The notes under the pieces: generated by a model
Seen by the model: only the letters and a program-made list of their open reading frames with translations
Databases searched by the model: none
What the model was told of the DNA's origin: nothing
Shown here: positions 43,002 through 52,290 of the stretch, one piece after another
Numbering within the stretch: position 1 is the stretch's first letter
How the letters are laid out: each line of letters starts with the position of its first letter
Translations under genes and position numbers: made by a program
From: Flavobacterium collinsii
GTDB lineage: Bacteria; Bacteroidota; Bacteroidia; Flavobacteriales; Flavobacteriaceae
Direction of reading: 5' to 3'
DNA: 64,000 nucleotides
Assembly: GCF_902804485.1 (NCBI RefSeq)
Contig: NZ_CADCST010000054.1
Coordinates: 62,001 to 126,000 of the forward strand

Positions 43002-44639
43002 ATGTATCCTTATTTCAAGAAGAAATTTATCATACCTGCCGTTGCTGCAGGGTTTTTATTTATCGGAACCAGTTTTAAAGATGACTTTTTTGAAATTGCC
43101 AAACAAATTGAAATCTTTACCACTTTGTTCAAAGCGGTAAACACCAATTATGTCGACGAAACCAACCCGGGTGACCTGATGGATAAGGCCATTAAAAGCA
43201 TGCTCGCAAGTCTGGATCCTTATACCGTTTATTTTAACGAACAGGATGTTGTTAATTTCAAAATCAACAATACAGGCGAATATACCGGAATAGGAGCTTT
43301 GATTTCAAGAAAAAAAGACCGCTTAATTGTACGTGAACCCTATAAAAACTATCCTGCCGACAAAGCCGGACTGAAAGCCGGAGACGAGATTATTCAGATT
43401 GGTGATGTTATGATTGCTGATTTTAAGGATGATGCCTCACAATTACTGAAAGGAACTAAAAATACTAAAATTACCATTAAATACCTCCGTCAGGGAAAAA
43501 CCTTCACAACCGAATTGGTTCTGGATGAAGTCGATATTAAATCGGTTCCGTTTTTCGGAAAGATTGATGCCAAAACCGGATACATTGTTTTGGCACACTT
43601 TAGCCGAAAAGCTTCCAACGAAGTAAAAGATGCCCTTGAGAAACTTAAAGCAGACGGTGCAACTCAAATTGTACTTGATTTAAGAGGAAATCCGGGTGGT
43701 TTACTCAACGAAGCCATTGATATCTGTAATTTGTTTGTTCCGAAGAATGAAGTTATTGTGACTACAAAATCACGTATCGAAAAACACAACAACACTTATA
43801 AAACGACTAAAGAACCTGTTGATACTGAAATTCCTTTAGCCATCTTGGTAAATGGACGAAGCGCCTCAGCCTCAGAAATTGTTTCAGGAGCTTTACAGGA
43901 TTTAGACCGTGCCGTGATTCTGGGAAGCCGCAGTTTCGGAAAAGGTTTGGTGCAGCGCTCTGTTGACTTAACTTACGGAACTCAGTTGAAAGTGACAATC
44001 TCACGTTATTACACGCCTTCCGGACGTTGTATTCAGGCTTTGGATTATGCGCATAAGGACAAAAATGGTGTGGCTCAAAAAACCGATGCTAAAAATTTCA
44101 ATGCTTTTAAAACCCGAAAAGGAAGAACAGTTTATGATGGTGGTGGTGTTTTACCGGATATAGAACTGGATGAAACCAAAATGAGTCCGATCACAACTGC
44201 TTTGCTAAAAAATGACGGAATCTTTGATTATGCTACCACGTACTATTACAAGAATCCAAATTTAGGAGATAAAACACCTATCCTTACTGATACTGATTAC
44301 AGTAGTTTCAAGCAGTTTCTAAAAACCAACAAAATTAGTTTTGACACGGAATCGGAAGTGGCGTTGAAAAATATGATGGCTGCGGCCAAAAATGAAAAAA
44401 TAGACGAAACTATTGCTACGGAATACCAACAATTACAGGCAGCTCTTGAAAAAAGCGAAAGCACACTACTGGATAAAAATCAAAAGGAGATCAGAAACCT
44501 GATACAGGAAGAATTGATTAAAAGATATCAATATCAGGAAGGTTTGTATCAATATTACATTAAAAACAATTCAGAAATTAAAAAAGCTGTGAATGTATTA
44601 AATAACCAGACTGAGTATAAAACGATTTTAAAAATGTAA
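43002..44639 (+). CDS. S41-family C-terminal processing peptidase
   Basis: 545 residues. N-terminal membrane anchor, a helical domain, a PDZ domain at about 90-175 (GIGALISRKKDRLIVREP, KAGLKAGDEIIQIGD), and the protease core with the catalytic pair Ser291 (ASASEIVSGAL) and Lys314 (RSFGKG). An additional helical C-terminal part follows (about 440-545). It cuts periplasmic proteins near hydrophobic C-termini. Cotranscribed with the DUF4349 lipoprotein upstream and the OmpA-like gene 4 bases downstream. Confidence 0.94.
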   Translation: MYPYFKKKFIIPAVAAGFLFIGTSFKDDFFEIAKQIEIFTTLFKAVNTNYVDETNPGDLMDKAIKSMLASLDPYTVYFNEQDVVNFKINNTGEYTGIGALISRKKDRLIVREPYKNYPADKAGLKAGDEIIQIGDVMIADFKDDASQLLKGTKNTKITIKYLRQGKTFTTELVLDEVDIKSVPFFGKIDAKTGYIVLAHFSRKASNEVKDALEKLKADGATQIVLDLRGNPGGLLNEAIDICNLFVPKNEVIVTTKSRIEKHNNTYKTTKEPVDTEIPLAILVNGRSASASEIVSGALQDLDRAVILGSRSFGKGLVQRSVDLTYGTQLKVTISRYYTPSGRCIQALDYAHKDKNGVAQKTDAKNFNAFKTRKGRTVYDGGGVLPDIELDETKMSPITTALLKNDGIFDYATTYYYKNPNLGDKTPILTDTDYSSFKQFLKTNKISFDTESEVALKNMMAAAKNEKIDETIATEYQQLQAALEKSESTLLDKNQKEIRNLIQEELIKRYQYQEGLYQYYIKNNSEIKKAVNVLNNQTEYKTILKM

Positions 44640-44643
44640 AAAA

Positions 44644-45447
44644 ATGAAGCTTTACAGAGCCCTATTTCTGTTTCTTATTTACAATTTATCGGCACAGCAA
44701 AAACCTATTGAAACTATCTATTTCGAATTTGACAAGTTCGATCTTACACCAAAACAAACCGAAGTTGTAAACCGTTTTATTAAAAGTATCGACACTTCTA
44801 AAGTAGAGTCGGTACAAATATATGGTTATTGTGATGATCGCGGAAATGACGAATACAATTTTCGTTTATCTAACAATCGGGCAAGCACCATTCAGAACTT
44901 ATTGGTTAAAGCCGGATTCAACCAAGGTAAAATTGTTATTTTGGAAGGGAAAGGACGTGTTGTTGTCCGGCCCGACACTATAGAAAACCTTCACGAAACC
45001 CGTACCCGAAACCGAAGGGTCGATTTGATAGCCGTTAAGAAAAATAGTTTTGGAAAAGGAATCTACAACTCGTTCCCTAACAAACTCAAAATTGGTGACA
45101 AGATCTTCTTAGACAATATTTTATTTGATATTGGAAGTTCAAAACTTACTTCAAACTCTAAAAAGGAATTAGATAAAGTTGCCGCAATCTTAGAAAAACA
45201 AAATGGTCTAAAATTCGAAATCAGAGGTCATGTTTGCTGCACCCCTGATATCTACTCCGACGGAATTGACAGAGCCACCAATGAAAGAAGACTTTCCTGG
45301 AACCGTGCCAAAACTGTTTTTTACTACCTCAGCTCCAAAAAGATCTCAAAAAACCGAATGACTTATCAGGGTTGCGGGAATAAATACCCGCTGGGAAAAG
45401 GTGATAATCTGGATCGTCGTGTTGAATTTTTGATTACGAAAATTTAA
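44644..45447 (+). CDS. Exported protein with two tandem OmpA-like domains
   Basis: 267 residues. Short signal peptide, then one OmpA/MotB-like domain at about 22-135 (ETIYFEFDKFDLTPKQ, YGYCDDRGNDEYNFRLSNNRA, RTRNRRVDL) and a second at about 155-267 (DNILFDIGSSKLTSNSKKEL, DRRVEFLI). Each domain has the diaminopimelate-binding D...R pattern, so both could bind peptidoglycan. The second domain has an unusual CC pair inserted in RGHVCCTPD. No barrel and no other domain are present, which makes it a pure double peptidoglycan binder. Confidence 0.88.
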   Translation: MKLYRALFLFLIYNLSAQQKPIETIYFEFDKFDLTPKQTEVVNRFIKSIDTSKVESVQIYGYCDDRGNDEYNFRLSNNRASTIQNLLVKAGFNQGKIVILEGKGRVVVRPDTIENLHETRTRNRRVDLIAVKKNSFGKGIYNSFPNKLKIGDKIFLDNILFDIGSSKLTSNSKKELDKVAAILEKQNGLKFEIRGHVCCTPDIYSDGIDRATNERRLSWNRAKTVFYYLSSKKISKNRMTYQGCGNKYPLGKGDNLDRRVEFLITKI

Positions 45448-45524
45448 ACAACTATTTAATCCTACTGTACCTTTTCTCCTTTGCTTCTCTGAGCCTTTGC
45501 TTCTTTGTACCTCAACAAAACGCT

Positions 45525-45971
45525 TTAGTCACGCGTCATCTCTATGTGCTCAATATCATCTTCCAGATACATTTCGCTGGTTTGAACGAATCCGTGGCTT
45601 TCGTAGAATTTTTTTAAATACAATTGAGCTCCAATGGTTATTGCTTCTTTATTGAAATTCAATTTTATAGCAGCAATCGCTTCACGCATTAGGTCATGTC
45701 CCCATTTCCTATCTCTGTAATTGACATCTACGACCACACGTCCGATCGAAGCATTATCAAAACTGATTCCAGCGTCGAATAAACGTACATACGCTACTGT
45801 TTTGCCATCGTATTCCCCAATCAGGTGTAATGCTTTCTTGTCTTTACCGTCAAGGTCTAAATAAACGCAGTTTTGCTCGACTACAAAGATCTCACTTCTT
45901 AATTTGAGTAAATCGTATAGCTCGTTTACATTTAACGCCTCAAAAGGCTTTATTTTCCATTTTAGCTCCAT
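45525..45971 (-). CDS. ElaA-type GNAT acetyltransferase
   Basis: 148 residues. ELYDLLKLRSEIFVVEQNCVYLDLDGKD is the start signature of the ElaA branch; the acetyl-CoA loop lies in IGRVVVDVNYRDRKWGHDLMREAI. ElaA-like proteins acetylate unknown small amines or proteins. Single gene, convergent with the OmpA-like gene; the gap holds CCTTTGCTTCTTTGTACC-type words. Confidence 0.88.
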   Translation of the reverse strand: MELKWKIKPFEALNVNELYDLLKLRSEIFVVEQNCVYLDLDGKDKKALHLIGEYDGKTVAYVRLFDAGISFDNASIGRVVVDVNYRDRKWGHDLMREAIAAIKLNFNKEAITIGAQLYLKKFYESHGFVQTSEMYLEDDIEHIEMTRD

Positions 45972-46053
45972 TTGCTCTTTGTTTATTGTTTTGGCTTATT
46001 GTTTACGGTTCTAACTTACGCTAAAAACAAAATTATACCAAATATTCTTAAAT

Positions 46054-46088
46054 ATAAATCCCGATTACAAACTGCAACCGGGATTTAT
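46054..46088 (-). terminator. Intrinsic terminator candidate after the DUF1579 gene
   Basis: ATAAATCCCG (46054-46063) and CGGGATTTAT (46079-46088) pair perfectly over 10 bases with a 15-base loop. On the minus strand the stem is followed by a T-rich stretch. It lies 23 bases after the stop of the leftward DUF1579 gene. Confidence 0.65.
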
Positions 46089-46110
46089 ACTTTATGATGG
46101 AATGCCAATC

Positions 46111-46749
46111 TTATTTTTTCTTCATAATGATTTCCATACTCTTAAACTCTTCACCATTTTTTACATCAAACATTTCCATCTTACGCGTTTTAGCATCTAC
46201 AATGGTATAAATTTCTCTGTAGGGTGTCTTTTTACCGTTTACGGGATTAACCATGTCACCTTTTAGCTCCATACTTTTAGTGCTTTCATCGTACTTACCC
46301 ATTGCCACCAGCATACCGGTTCCCATATTATCGATAAAAGTAGTGGTGTATTCTTTACTGGCATTGTTATAAGCTAATGTACTTTTACCCTCAAAAGCCT
46401 GCCCCATCATGGTTCCCTGATAGTTCGATTCCTGATAACGTCCTCCAAGAATCATTTTAACGTTTGCTGTTGAAGTAGCTTTTTCAGGTTTCCCGTTTGG
46501 TTCTGACCAGAAAGTCATGTCACAATTCCAGGTTCCAACCTCATCCGCCATTAATTTATGAGGAGCCCCCGGGGTTGCATACTCTTGCCAGGCTTTCATT
46601 TGTGCTACCGAATCAACCGGTTGTTCTGCTATTGGTTCTTCCTTTTTAATACTATCAGAAGAGCCTACTGTTTCAGTTGCTGTCTTTGCCTCTTTTTTAC
46701 AGGAAGCAAAACACATGACTAGTAATAATACTGCAATTAAATTTTTCAT
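46111..46749 (-). CDS. DUF1579-domain lipoprotein
   Basis: 212 residues. Lipobox CFASC (Cys17), a low-complexity linker, then the DUF1579 domain from about 60: GAPHKLMADEVGTWNCDMTFWSEP, KMILGGRYQESNYQGTMMGQAFEG and GTGMLVAMGKYDE. The family is a beta-barrel-like domain of unknown function found in many bacteria. Single gene with a terminator behind it. Confidence 0.85.
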   Translation of the reverse strand: MKNLIAVLLLVMCFASCKKEAKTATETVGSSDSIKKEEPIAEQPVDSVAQMKAWQEYATPGAPHKLMADEVGTWNCDMTFWSEPNGKPEKATSTANVKMILGGRYQESNYQGTMMGQAFEGKSTLAYNNASKEYTTTFIDNMGTGMLVAMGKYDESTKSMELKGDMVNPVNGKKTPYREIYTIVDAKTRKMEMFDVKNGEEFKSMEIIMKKK

Positions 46750-46874
46750 AATGATCTGTTTTAATGTTAGTTGTAAAACAAAATTAAGAAAAATTAGTTT
46801 GTCACCTCATTACTAAAAACTTAACAGGATTTCCATAAAAAGCTGCAAATTGATAATTTTGGTATTGGGCTTTT

Positions 46875-46952
46875 GCCCTTTCAGGGCGTAAACAAAATTT
46901 TACCCGCTTCATCGTGCGTTGCACCATGCTTCTGCTTTTGGGCTTTCAGCCC
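46875..46952 (-). repeat. Two-hairpin REP-like element (copy 2)
   Basis: GCCCT-TTC-AGGGC (46875-46887) and GGGCT-TTC-AGCCC (46940-46952) are both perfect 5-3-5 hairpins. The right part, TTGCACCATGCTTCTGCTTT and following bases, matches the element at 35433-35518, including the last hairpin. It fills most of the 209-base gap between two leftward lipoprotein genes. Confidence 0.7.
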
Positions 46953-46958
46953 TTTATA

Positions 46959-47927
46959 TTACCTCTTATCAATTTTAACCGATTTTATAATTGCTTCCAA
47001 ATCCAGCATTAGATCACGTTCTTCATTGGAAGGCGAATAACAAAATCCTTCGATTACCAGAATTCGGTTATACATTTCGTCAACAATTGCATAGTTGATA
47101 AAAGGTCCGGCCATAAAATCGTTCTTAAGTTCCCAGGTTCCTTTAGTTTCAAATGCTTTTTTTCCATCTAAGGAAATCGTTGAAAAATAAGGCGCGTATG
47201 CCTCACCCGTTATCATACGTGTGTTGGGTTCTCTGCCTTTGATGTAACTCCCAACGGAATCACGCATCCGAATAATATTGTCGATTACATTCGCACTTTT
47301 TTCAAAACTGTGAATGGGGATCTGATAAATAAGCAAACTGGTGTTGCCACTTATAATATCTTTTTTTAACCAGATAAAATTCTTTTTATGCAGCATGTAT
47401 TCATATCCGGTAGGAATTTGCAGATCGATATGAAACTTATTTTTTATAACAGCTGGATTCAACAACGATTTACTGTTATCTTCCTGAATTTTTTTGATTT
47501 CGGCATCCCGGATTATTTTGATGATTTGCCCCGAATTGAGTTCGATACTGCAAATAATATCATCAACCGATTTTCCGTAAATTCTGAAAGTGTTATGGGG
47601 TAGTGATCTGCTGTGTGTTACTTCGAACTTATCAGCAGTTGTTTTTTTAACTACAATTATGCTTCGGCTATCGGTAACAAAACCTTCCAGTAAACGAGCC
47701 GGATACTGATTAATAGTAAATAGGGGTTCTTCTTGTGTAAGCCCTAAAACTGGTGAAGCAAATTTATTTCTGATGCTATCTCCAACTTCGCCATACCATA
47801 ACTGATCGTCTATGATGACAGAAATTGTATTCGTTTTTCCGGATATAGGTTCCTCCTGCTTCTCATTTTTAAAACATGAAATGAAGAGCAACGGAAGTAG
47901 TAGTAATAAAAAATGGGTTTTATTCAT
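46959..47927 (-). CDS. DUF4837 lipoprotein
   Basis: 322 residues. Lipobox FISC (Cys18). The body begins with TISVIIDDQLWYGEVGDSIRNKFASP and contains GREPNTRMITGEAYAPYF and FETKGTWELKNDFMAGPF, which fit the DUF4837 family of Bacteroidota lipoproteins. The function is unknown. It follows the LysM transglycosylase gene by 46 bases on the same strand, an arrangement often seen in flavobacteria, suggesting a cell-wall-related role. Confidence 0.85.
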   Translation of the reverse strand: MNKTHFLLLLLPLLFISCFKNEKQEEPISGKTNTISVIIDDQLWYGEVGDSIRNKFASPVLGLTQEEPLFTINQYPARLLEGFVTDSRSIIVVKKTTADKFEVTHSRSLPHNTFRIYGKSVDDIICSIELNSGQIIKIIRDAEIKKIQEDNSKSLLNPAVIKNKFHIDLQIPTGYEYMLHKKNFIWLKKDIISGNTSLLIYQIPIHSFEKSANVIDNIIRMRDSVGSYIKGREPNTRMITGEAYAPYFSTISLDGKKAFETKGTWELKNDFMAGPFINYAIVDEMYNRILVIEGFCYSPSNEERDLMLDLEAIIKSVKIDKR

Positions 47928-47973
47928 TCTCTTAAGTTATGAAATAAAACCCAAATTTATATAAGATTTTTTA

Positions 47974-49815
47974 TTATCCGTTTATTTTAAGCTTCATTCC
48001 TGGTTTAATATCTCCGTCTTTAATGTTATTCCACTTTTTAATATCGGAAATGGTTACTCCCGGATATTTTTTAGAAATACTATACAACGAATCTCCTTTT
48101 TTAACATAATAGTCTTCACCAAGAACTTTTGACGTCGCTTTTTTCTTGAACGAATCAATTGAATTGTTTGATGCTATAGCAGTTGTTACCGCATTTTCGT
48201 CAACAATTTCAGGAACAGTTTTAGAAACAACCAAAGTTTTTCCTAAACCAATATTATTTGAAGTCAGACTATTTAGTTCTTTCAACTCCGCAATAGTCGT
48301 ACCGAATTTCTTTGCAATGCTCCCTAAATTATCTCCGGCAGCTACCACATACTCTTGTGACTGTGTATTATTTTTCTCTTTATCATCAGCAGCTGCAATA
48401 GCTTCCTCTGTTTTTTTATCTATCGCCAATGTTGCTTTAGCCTCTTTTGGATTTTTAACAGAAGCCTCTATATCAGATTTAATTTTTAAGCTTCTTCCGA
48501 AGGCAACTGAATTTGATTTCAGATTATTCCACTTCTTCAGATCCACAATACTCACATTATATTTGTCTGCAATTGCTCCCAGATTATCACCTTTCCGGAC
48601 TTTATAAAACTGAATTTCTTTGGAAGAATCTTCTTTTGCTTTTGCGTTATATTTTGTTCTTGGTGCTGTCTTCATTGCCAATTGTACAGGCATAGTTTTA
48701 TTCTGTGCCTGATAGGCTACATAGGCATAAATCTTGTCTTCGTTTGAAACAAAAGTTGCTACTTTATCTTTTGGCAAGCGCAGAAAATGCTGCTCTCCCT
48801 GATAATAAGGCACTACATTTAATTTATAAGAAGGATTTAAGAGCTGTAACTGAGATTGTGGCATGTCTAACAAATCGGCTATTTGTTTGAATGACATCTG
48901 ACTCTTAATCTGAACGGTATCTGTTTCAAAATTTTTAACAACGGCTCTTTGTGGATTTATTCCGTGTTCTTTATGGTATTCGAAAAGGTACATGGTTGCT
49001 AAAAAAGCAGGAACATAACCCTGAGTTTCTTTTGGAAGGTGGCTTCGAATGTCCCAATATTTTGTTTTTCCGCCGGAACGACGAATGGCCTTGGTCACAT
49101 TTCCGGGTCCTGAGTTATAAGAGGCCAGAACCAATTCCCAGTCACCAAAGATGTTGAACATTTTGCTCATGTATTCTGATGCTGCAGCAGTTGCTCTAAG
49201 CGGATCACTGCGTTCATCAATATAAGAGTCTATTTTAAGGGCGTATTGTTTACCGGTTCCGTACATGAACTGCCAAATTCCCGTGGCGCCCATTTTAGAA
49301 ACTGCTTTAGGGTTTAAAGCAGATTCTACAACGGCTAAATATTTAATTTCTAAAGGAACGTTTTGCTTCGCAAAAGCATCTTCAAAAATTGGAAAGTAAT
49401 ATTCGGATAAAGACATTAATCGGGAAAACGATTTTTTTCGATTCTTAAGAAATGACTTTATTATGTTTTCTAATCCCTGATTGTATTCAATATTAAAAGG
49501 TGATTTCCCATTCATTGCCTGCAGCCGCTGTTTTAGCAAATCTGTTGGCAGTTCCTCATCAACTGTCACGTCTGTATTAATGGTTTGAATGTCTTTTGTC
49601 AGATCATCGTAAATATCCAGACTTACTAATTCGTTCATCCAAAGACTGTCAACTCTTGCTGCCAGTTCATTTTTTTTGAAAGTATTTTTAACAGAATCTA
49701 AATACGATATCTTTACAACCGGCTTAATTTCAGCATCTGCTTTTGCAACATCCTGCGCAAACATGGATATCGAAAAAAAGGCGGAAACCACTATTGCTAT
49801 TTTTTTTACAATCAT
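47974..49815 (-). CDS. Membrane-associated lytic transglycosylase with LysM repeats (MltD-like)
   Basis: 613 residues. Signal peptide, then a transglycosylase (SLT) domain at about 145-290 with catalytic Glu164 (VVESALNPKAVSKMGATGIWQF) and ASYNSGPGNV. Three LysM domains follow, near 398-445 (YKVRKGDNLGAIADKY), 490-535 (YVVAAGDNLGSIAKKF) and 565-612 (YYVKKGDSLYSISKKY). It cleaves the glycan strands of peptidoglycan with anhydromuramic ends. The linkers are rich in Lys, Ala and Thr. Confidence 0.93.
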   Translation of the reverse strand: MIVKKIAIVVSAFFSISMFAQDVAKADAEIKPVVKISYLDSVKNTFKKNELAARVDSLWMNELVSLDIYDDLTKDIQTINTDVTVDEELPTDLLKQRLQAMNGKSPFNIEYNQGLENIIKSFLKNRKKSFSRLMSLSEYYFPIFEDAFAKQNVPLEIKYLAVVESALNPKAVSKMGATGIWQFMYGTGKQYALKIDSYIDERSDPLRATAAASEYMSKMFNIFGDWELVLASYNSGPGNVTKAIRRSGGKTKYWDIRSHLPKETQGYVPAFLATMYLFEYHKEHGINPQRAVVKNFETDTVQIKSQMSFKQIADLLDMPQSQLQLLNPSYKLNVVPYYQGEQHFLRLPKDKVATFVSNEDKIYAYVAYQAQNKTMPVQLAMKTAPRTKYNAKAKEDSSKEIQFYKVRKGDNLGAIADKYNVSIVDLKKWNNLKSNSVAFGRSLKIKSDIEASVKNPKEAKATLAIDKKTEEAIAAADDKEKNNTQSQEYVVAAGDNLGSIAKKFGTTIAELKELNSLTSNNIGLGKTLVVSKTVPEIVDENAVTTAIASNNSIDSFKKKATSKVLGEDYYVKKGDSLYSISKKYPGVTISDIKKWNNIKDGDIKPGMKLKING

Positions 49816-49925
49816 ATAACATTATTTTAAAATTCTATAATTCAATTCATTACAGAAACCTTAGTTTTACAAACTTAAACAGTTTAATGAAGAAAAATAT
49901 GTAAAAAAATGTTAATTGTGATTTT

Positions 49926-51113
49926 TTAGTCCAAAATCGCGGCGATTCCAGGTAAAATTTTACCTTCTAACATTTCAAGCATAGCTCCACCTCCGGTAGA
50001 AACATAACTCATTTTATCTTCAAAACCGAACTGTTTTACTGCTGCAACAGAATCTCCACCTCCCACTAATGAGAAGGCACCGTTTTCTGTAGCTTCGGCA
50101 ATATAATCACCTAAAGCGATCGTTCCTTTAGCAAAAGATTCCATTTCGAAAACTCCTAATGGACCATTCCATAAGATTGTTTTAGACTCCAGAATTACTT
50201 TTTTAAAGTTTTCTAAAGATTTAGGACCTGCATCAAGACCTTGCCATCCATCAGGAATTGCGTTTACATCGACTACCTGAGTGTTTGCTGTATTAGAGAA
50301 ATCATCTGCAGCAATTACATCAACCGGGATGTGAATCTGAACTCCTTTTTCTTTGGCCAGTCTCAAGATTTCAAGCGCTAACTCTTGCTTGTCATCTTCG
50401 CAAATAGATTCTCCAATTTTACCACCCAGTGCTTTAACGAATGTAAATGTCATTCCTCCACCAATGATCATGTGATCTACTTTGTCTAAGATGTTTTCGA
50501 TAACGGTAATTTTTGAAGATACTTTTGAACCTCCAAGAACTGCTGTTACCGGTTTTTCACTATTTTTAAGTACTTTATTTAAACTTTCTATTTCTTTTGC
50601 CAACAATGTTCCAAAACATTTTTCAGTTGGAAAAAACTGTGCAATAATCGTTGTTGAAGCATGCGCTCTGTGTGCTGTACCGAACGCATCATTTACATAG
50701 ATGTCTCCCAATGAAGCCAGTTCTTTTGCAAAAGCTACATCTCCAGCTTCTTCTTCAGCATGAAAACGTAAATTCTCAAGTAATAAAACTTCTCCCTGCT
50801 GTAAGTTAGCCGCAGCTGACTTTGCTGCTTCTCCAACACAATTTTCAGCAAATTTCACCTGAACTCCCAATATTTCAGAAGCTGTTTTTAAAATGTGTTT
50901 TAACGAATATTTTTCTTCTGCTCCTTTTGGTCTGCCTAAATGCGACATTAAAATTACGCTTCCGCCCTGTGCCAAAATAGCGTCAATAGTTGGTTTTGCA
51001 GCTTCAATACGTGTAGCGTCAGTTACATTAAAATTTTCATCCAATGGCACATTAAAGTCCACACGGATAATTGCTTTTTTATTTTTAAAGTCGAAATCGT
51101 TTAAAGTTTTCAT
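49926..51113 (-). CDS. pgk: Phosphoglycerate kinase
   Basis: 395 residues, normal length. Signature [14 protein letters not shown] at the start, the substrate-binding [10 protein letters not shown] and [14 protein letters not shown], and the nucleotide-binding [15 protein letters not shown] and GGGDSVAAV near the end. It converts 1,3-bisphosphoglycerate to 3-phosphoglycerate, making ATP. It has a good own promoter in the gap to sprF and is not linked to other glycolytic genes. Confidence 0.97.
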   Translation of the reverse strand: MKTLNDFDFKNKKAIIRVDFNVPLDENFNVTDATRIEAAKPTIDAILAQGGSVILMSHLGRPKGAEEKYSLKHILKTASEILGVQVKFAENCVGEAAKSAAANLQQGEVLLLENLRFHAEEEAGDVAFAKELASLGDIYVNDAFGTAHRAHASTTIIAQFFPTEKCFGTLLAKEIESLNKVLKNSEKPVTAVLGGSKVSSKITVIENILDKVDHMIIGGGMTFTFVKALGGKIGESICEDDKQELALEILRLAKEKGVQIHIPVDVIAADDFSNTANTQVVDVNAIPDGWQGLDAGPKSLENFKKVILESKTILWNGPLGVFEMESFAKGTIALGDYIAEATENGAFSLVGGGDSVAAVKQFGFEDKMSYVSTGGGAMLEMLEGKILPGIAAILD

Positions 51114-51145
51114 TTGATAATTTTTTAATTTATTCTGATAGAAAA

Positions 51146-51174
51146 CAAATATAGAACTTTTAGTGTTGCAACAA
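51146..51174 (-). promoter_or_regulatory. pgk promoter
   Basis: On the minus strand TTG (51172-51174), 18 bases, then TATATTTG (51146-51153), a full match to the Bacteroidota consensus, 33 bases before the pgk ATG. Confidence 0.7.
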
Positions 51175-51271
51175 ATTTGAAAAATGTAAAATTAAACCCG
51201 CTACAACAGCGAAAACGATATAATTTATGAAAAAAAACAAATTAACTTTTAAAGCCGCTAAAAATGCTTCC

Positions 51272-52246
51272 TTAATCGTGAACCGGACTTTGTGTACAAG
51301 GACAGTTACTGATTGATTGTAGGAAATCGAAACCAATTGTTATGGAGTGTGTTCCTGTGTTATAATTACCCAAATCGTTGAACATTACCTGATACGAATA
51401 TCCAAAGTAGAATTTAGATTTCATAAAACCTACCATTGGCCCAACTGATAATGGTTTTGGGAACTGATCGTTTAAGAAACGATAAGAAACCCCGATCCAA
51501 TAATAGTCCTCATAACGATTATAACGTCTGTACTTGAAGTTGAAATCGGTTGTAGAACGATTATCACTTGCGAAGTACTGGTAGTAAACCGATGGTTCGT
51601 ATTCGATACGACTGTTTTCTCCGTCTTTAAAAATAAAACCGGAATAGATCTGATAATTGGAAAGTAGCGAAGGCTCAACTCCACGGTATTTATCAGTATT
51701 TTTCTTTAAAACGTTATTGGCATTAAAACTTACATAGAACATTTTATTACGATACAAGGCACTCACATCGAAGTTACTGTTTGAAGTATATCGATTGTCG
51801 GTTACAGCCGGATCTAAAATAGGATGTTCGATAGTGTTATTGAATTCATCAATATCAATGCGAAAGCTATTAAAGTTATACGAAAGTCCGAAAGACAGAT
51901 ATTGCTTCGAATAATAATCCAGGATAAGGTGATGTGCAAAGGAAATTTTGGCTCCCGTCTGACGTGTATATCCATTTTTATCATTGTAGACATTGATCCC
52001 GACTCCTGAACGATCCAAGACCCTAAAATCGGCATAAAGCGACTGGTTGTCCGGTGCATCTTTTATCCCTACCCATTGCGTAAGTCCGTTGGCTCTAATT
52101 CTAAGGTTGTCTCCAATACCGGCAAAAGCAGGTGAAATAACAAATGGATTATCTGCTAAATACTGTGTGAAAACTGGTAGGTTTAACTCTTGGCTGTAAC
52201 TTGTTGTTACAGCCATGAGTACTAAAGATAAAATAAACTTTTTCAT
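51272..52246 (-). CDS. sprF: SprF/PorP-family outer-membrane protein
   Basis: 324 residues from ATG 52246; an upstream in-frame ATG at 52273 would precede a good signal peptide (MKKFILSLVLMAVTTSYSQ) with nine extra residues, so the inner start is preferred. LPVFTQYLADNPFVISPAFAGIGDNLRIR is the start typical of the PorP/SprF type IX secretion family, and the rest alternates as a beta-barrel (YLSFGLSYNFNSF, KFYFGYSYQVMFNDLG). SprF-like proteins are needed to bring their partner adhesin to the surface. It follows the giant sprB gene by 44 bases, the order known in Flavobacterium, which supports the symbol. Confidence 0.85.
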   Translation of the reverse strand: MKKFILSLVLMAVTTSYSQELNLPVFTQYLADNPFVISPAFAGIGDNLRIRANGLTQWVGIKDAPDNQSLYADFRVLDRSGVGINVYNDKNGYTRQTGAKISFAHHLILDYYSKQYLSFGLSYNFNSFRIDIDEFNNTIEHPILDPAVTDNRYTSNSNFDVSALYRNKMFYVSFNANNVLKKNTDKYRGVEPSLLSNYQIYSGFIFKDGENSRIEYEPSVYYQYFASDNRSTTDFNFKYRRYNRYEDYYWIGVSYRFLNDQFPKPLSVGPMVGFMKSKFYFGYSYQVMFNDLGNYNTGTHSITIGFDFLQSISNCPCTQSPVHD

Positions 52247-52290
52247 TGTAATAATTTTTTTAGATAACATCATTAGGGGCTCTTATTTTG

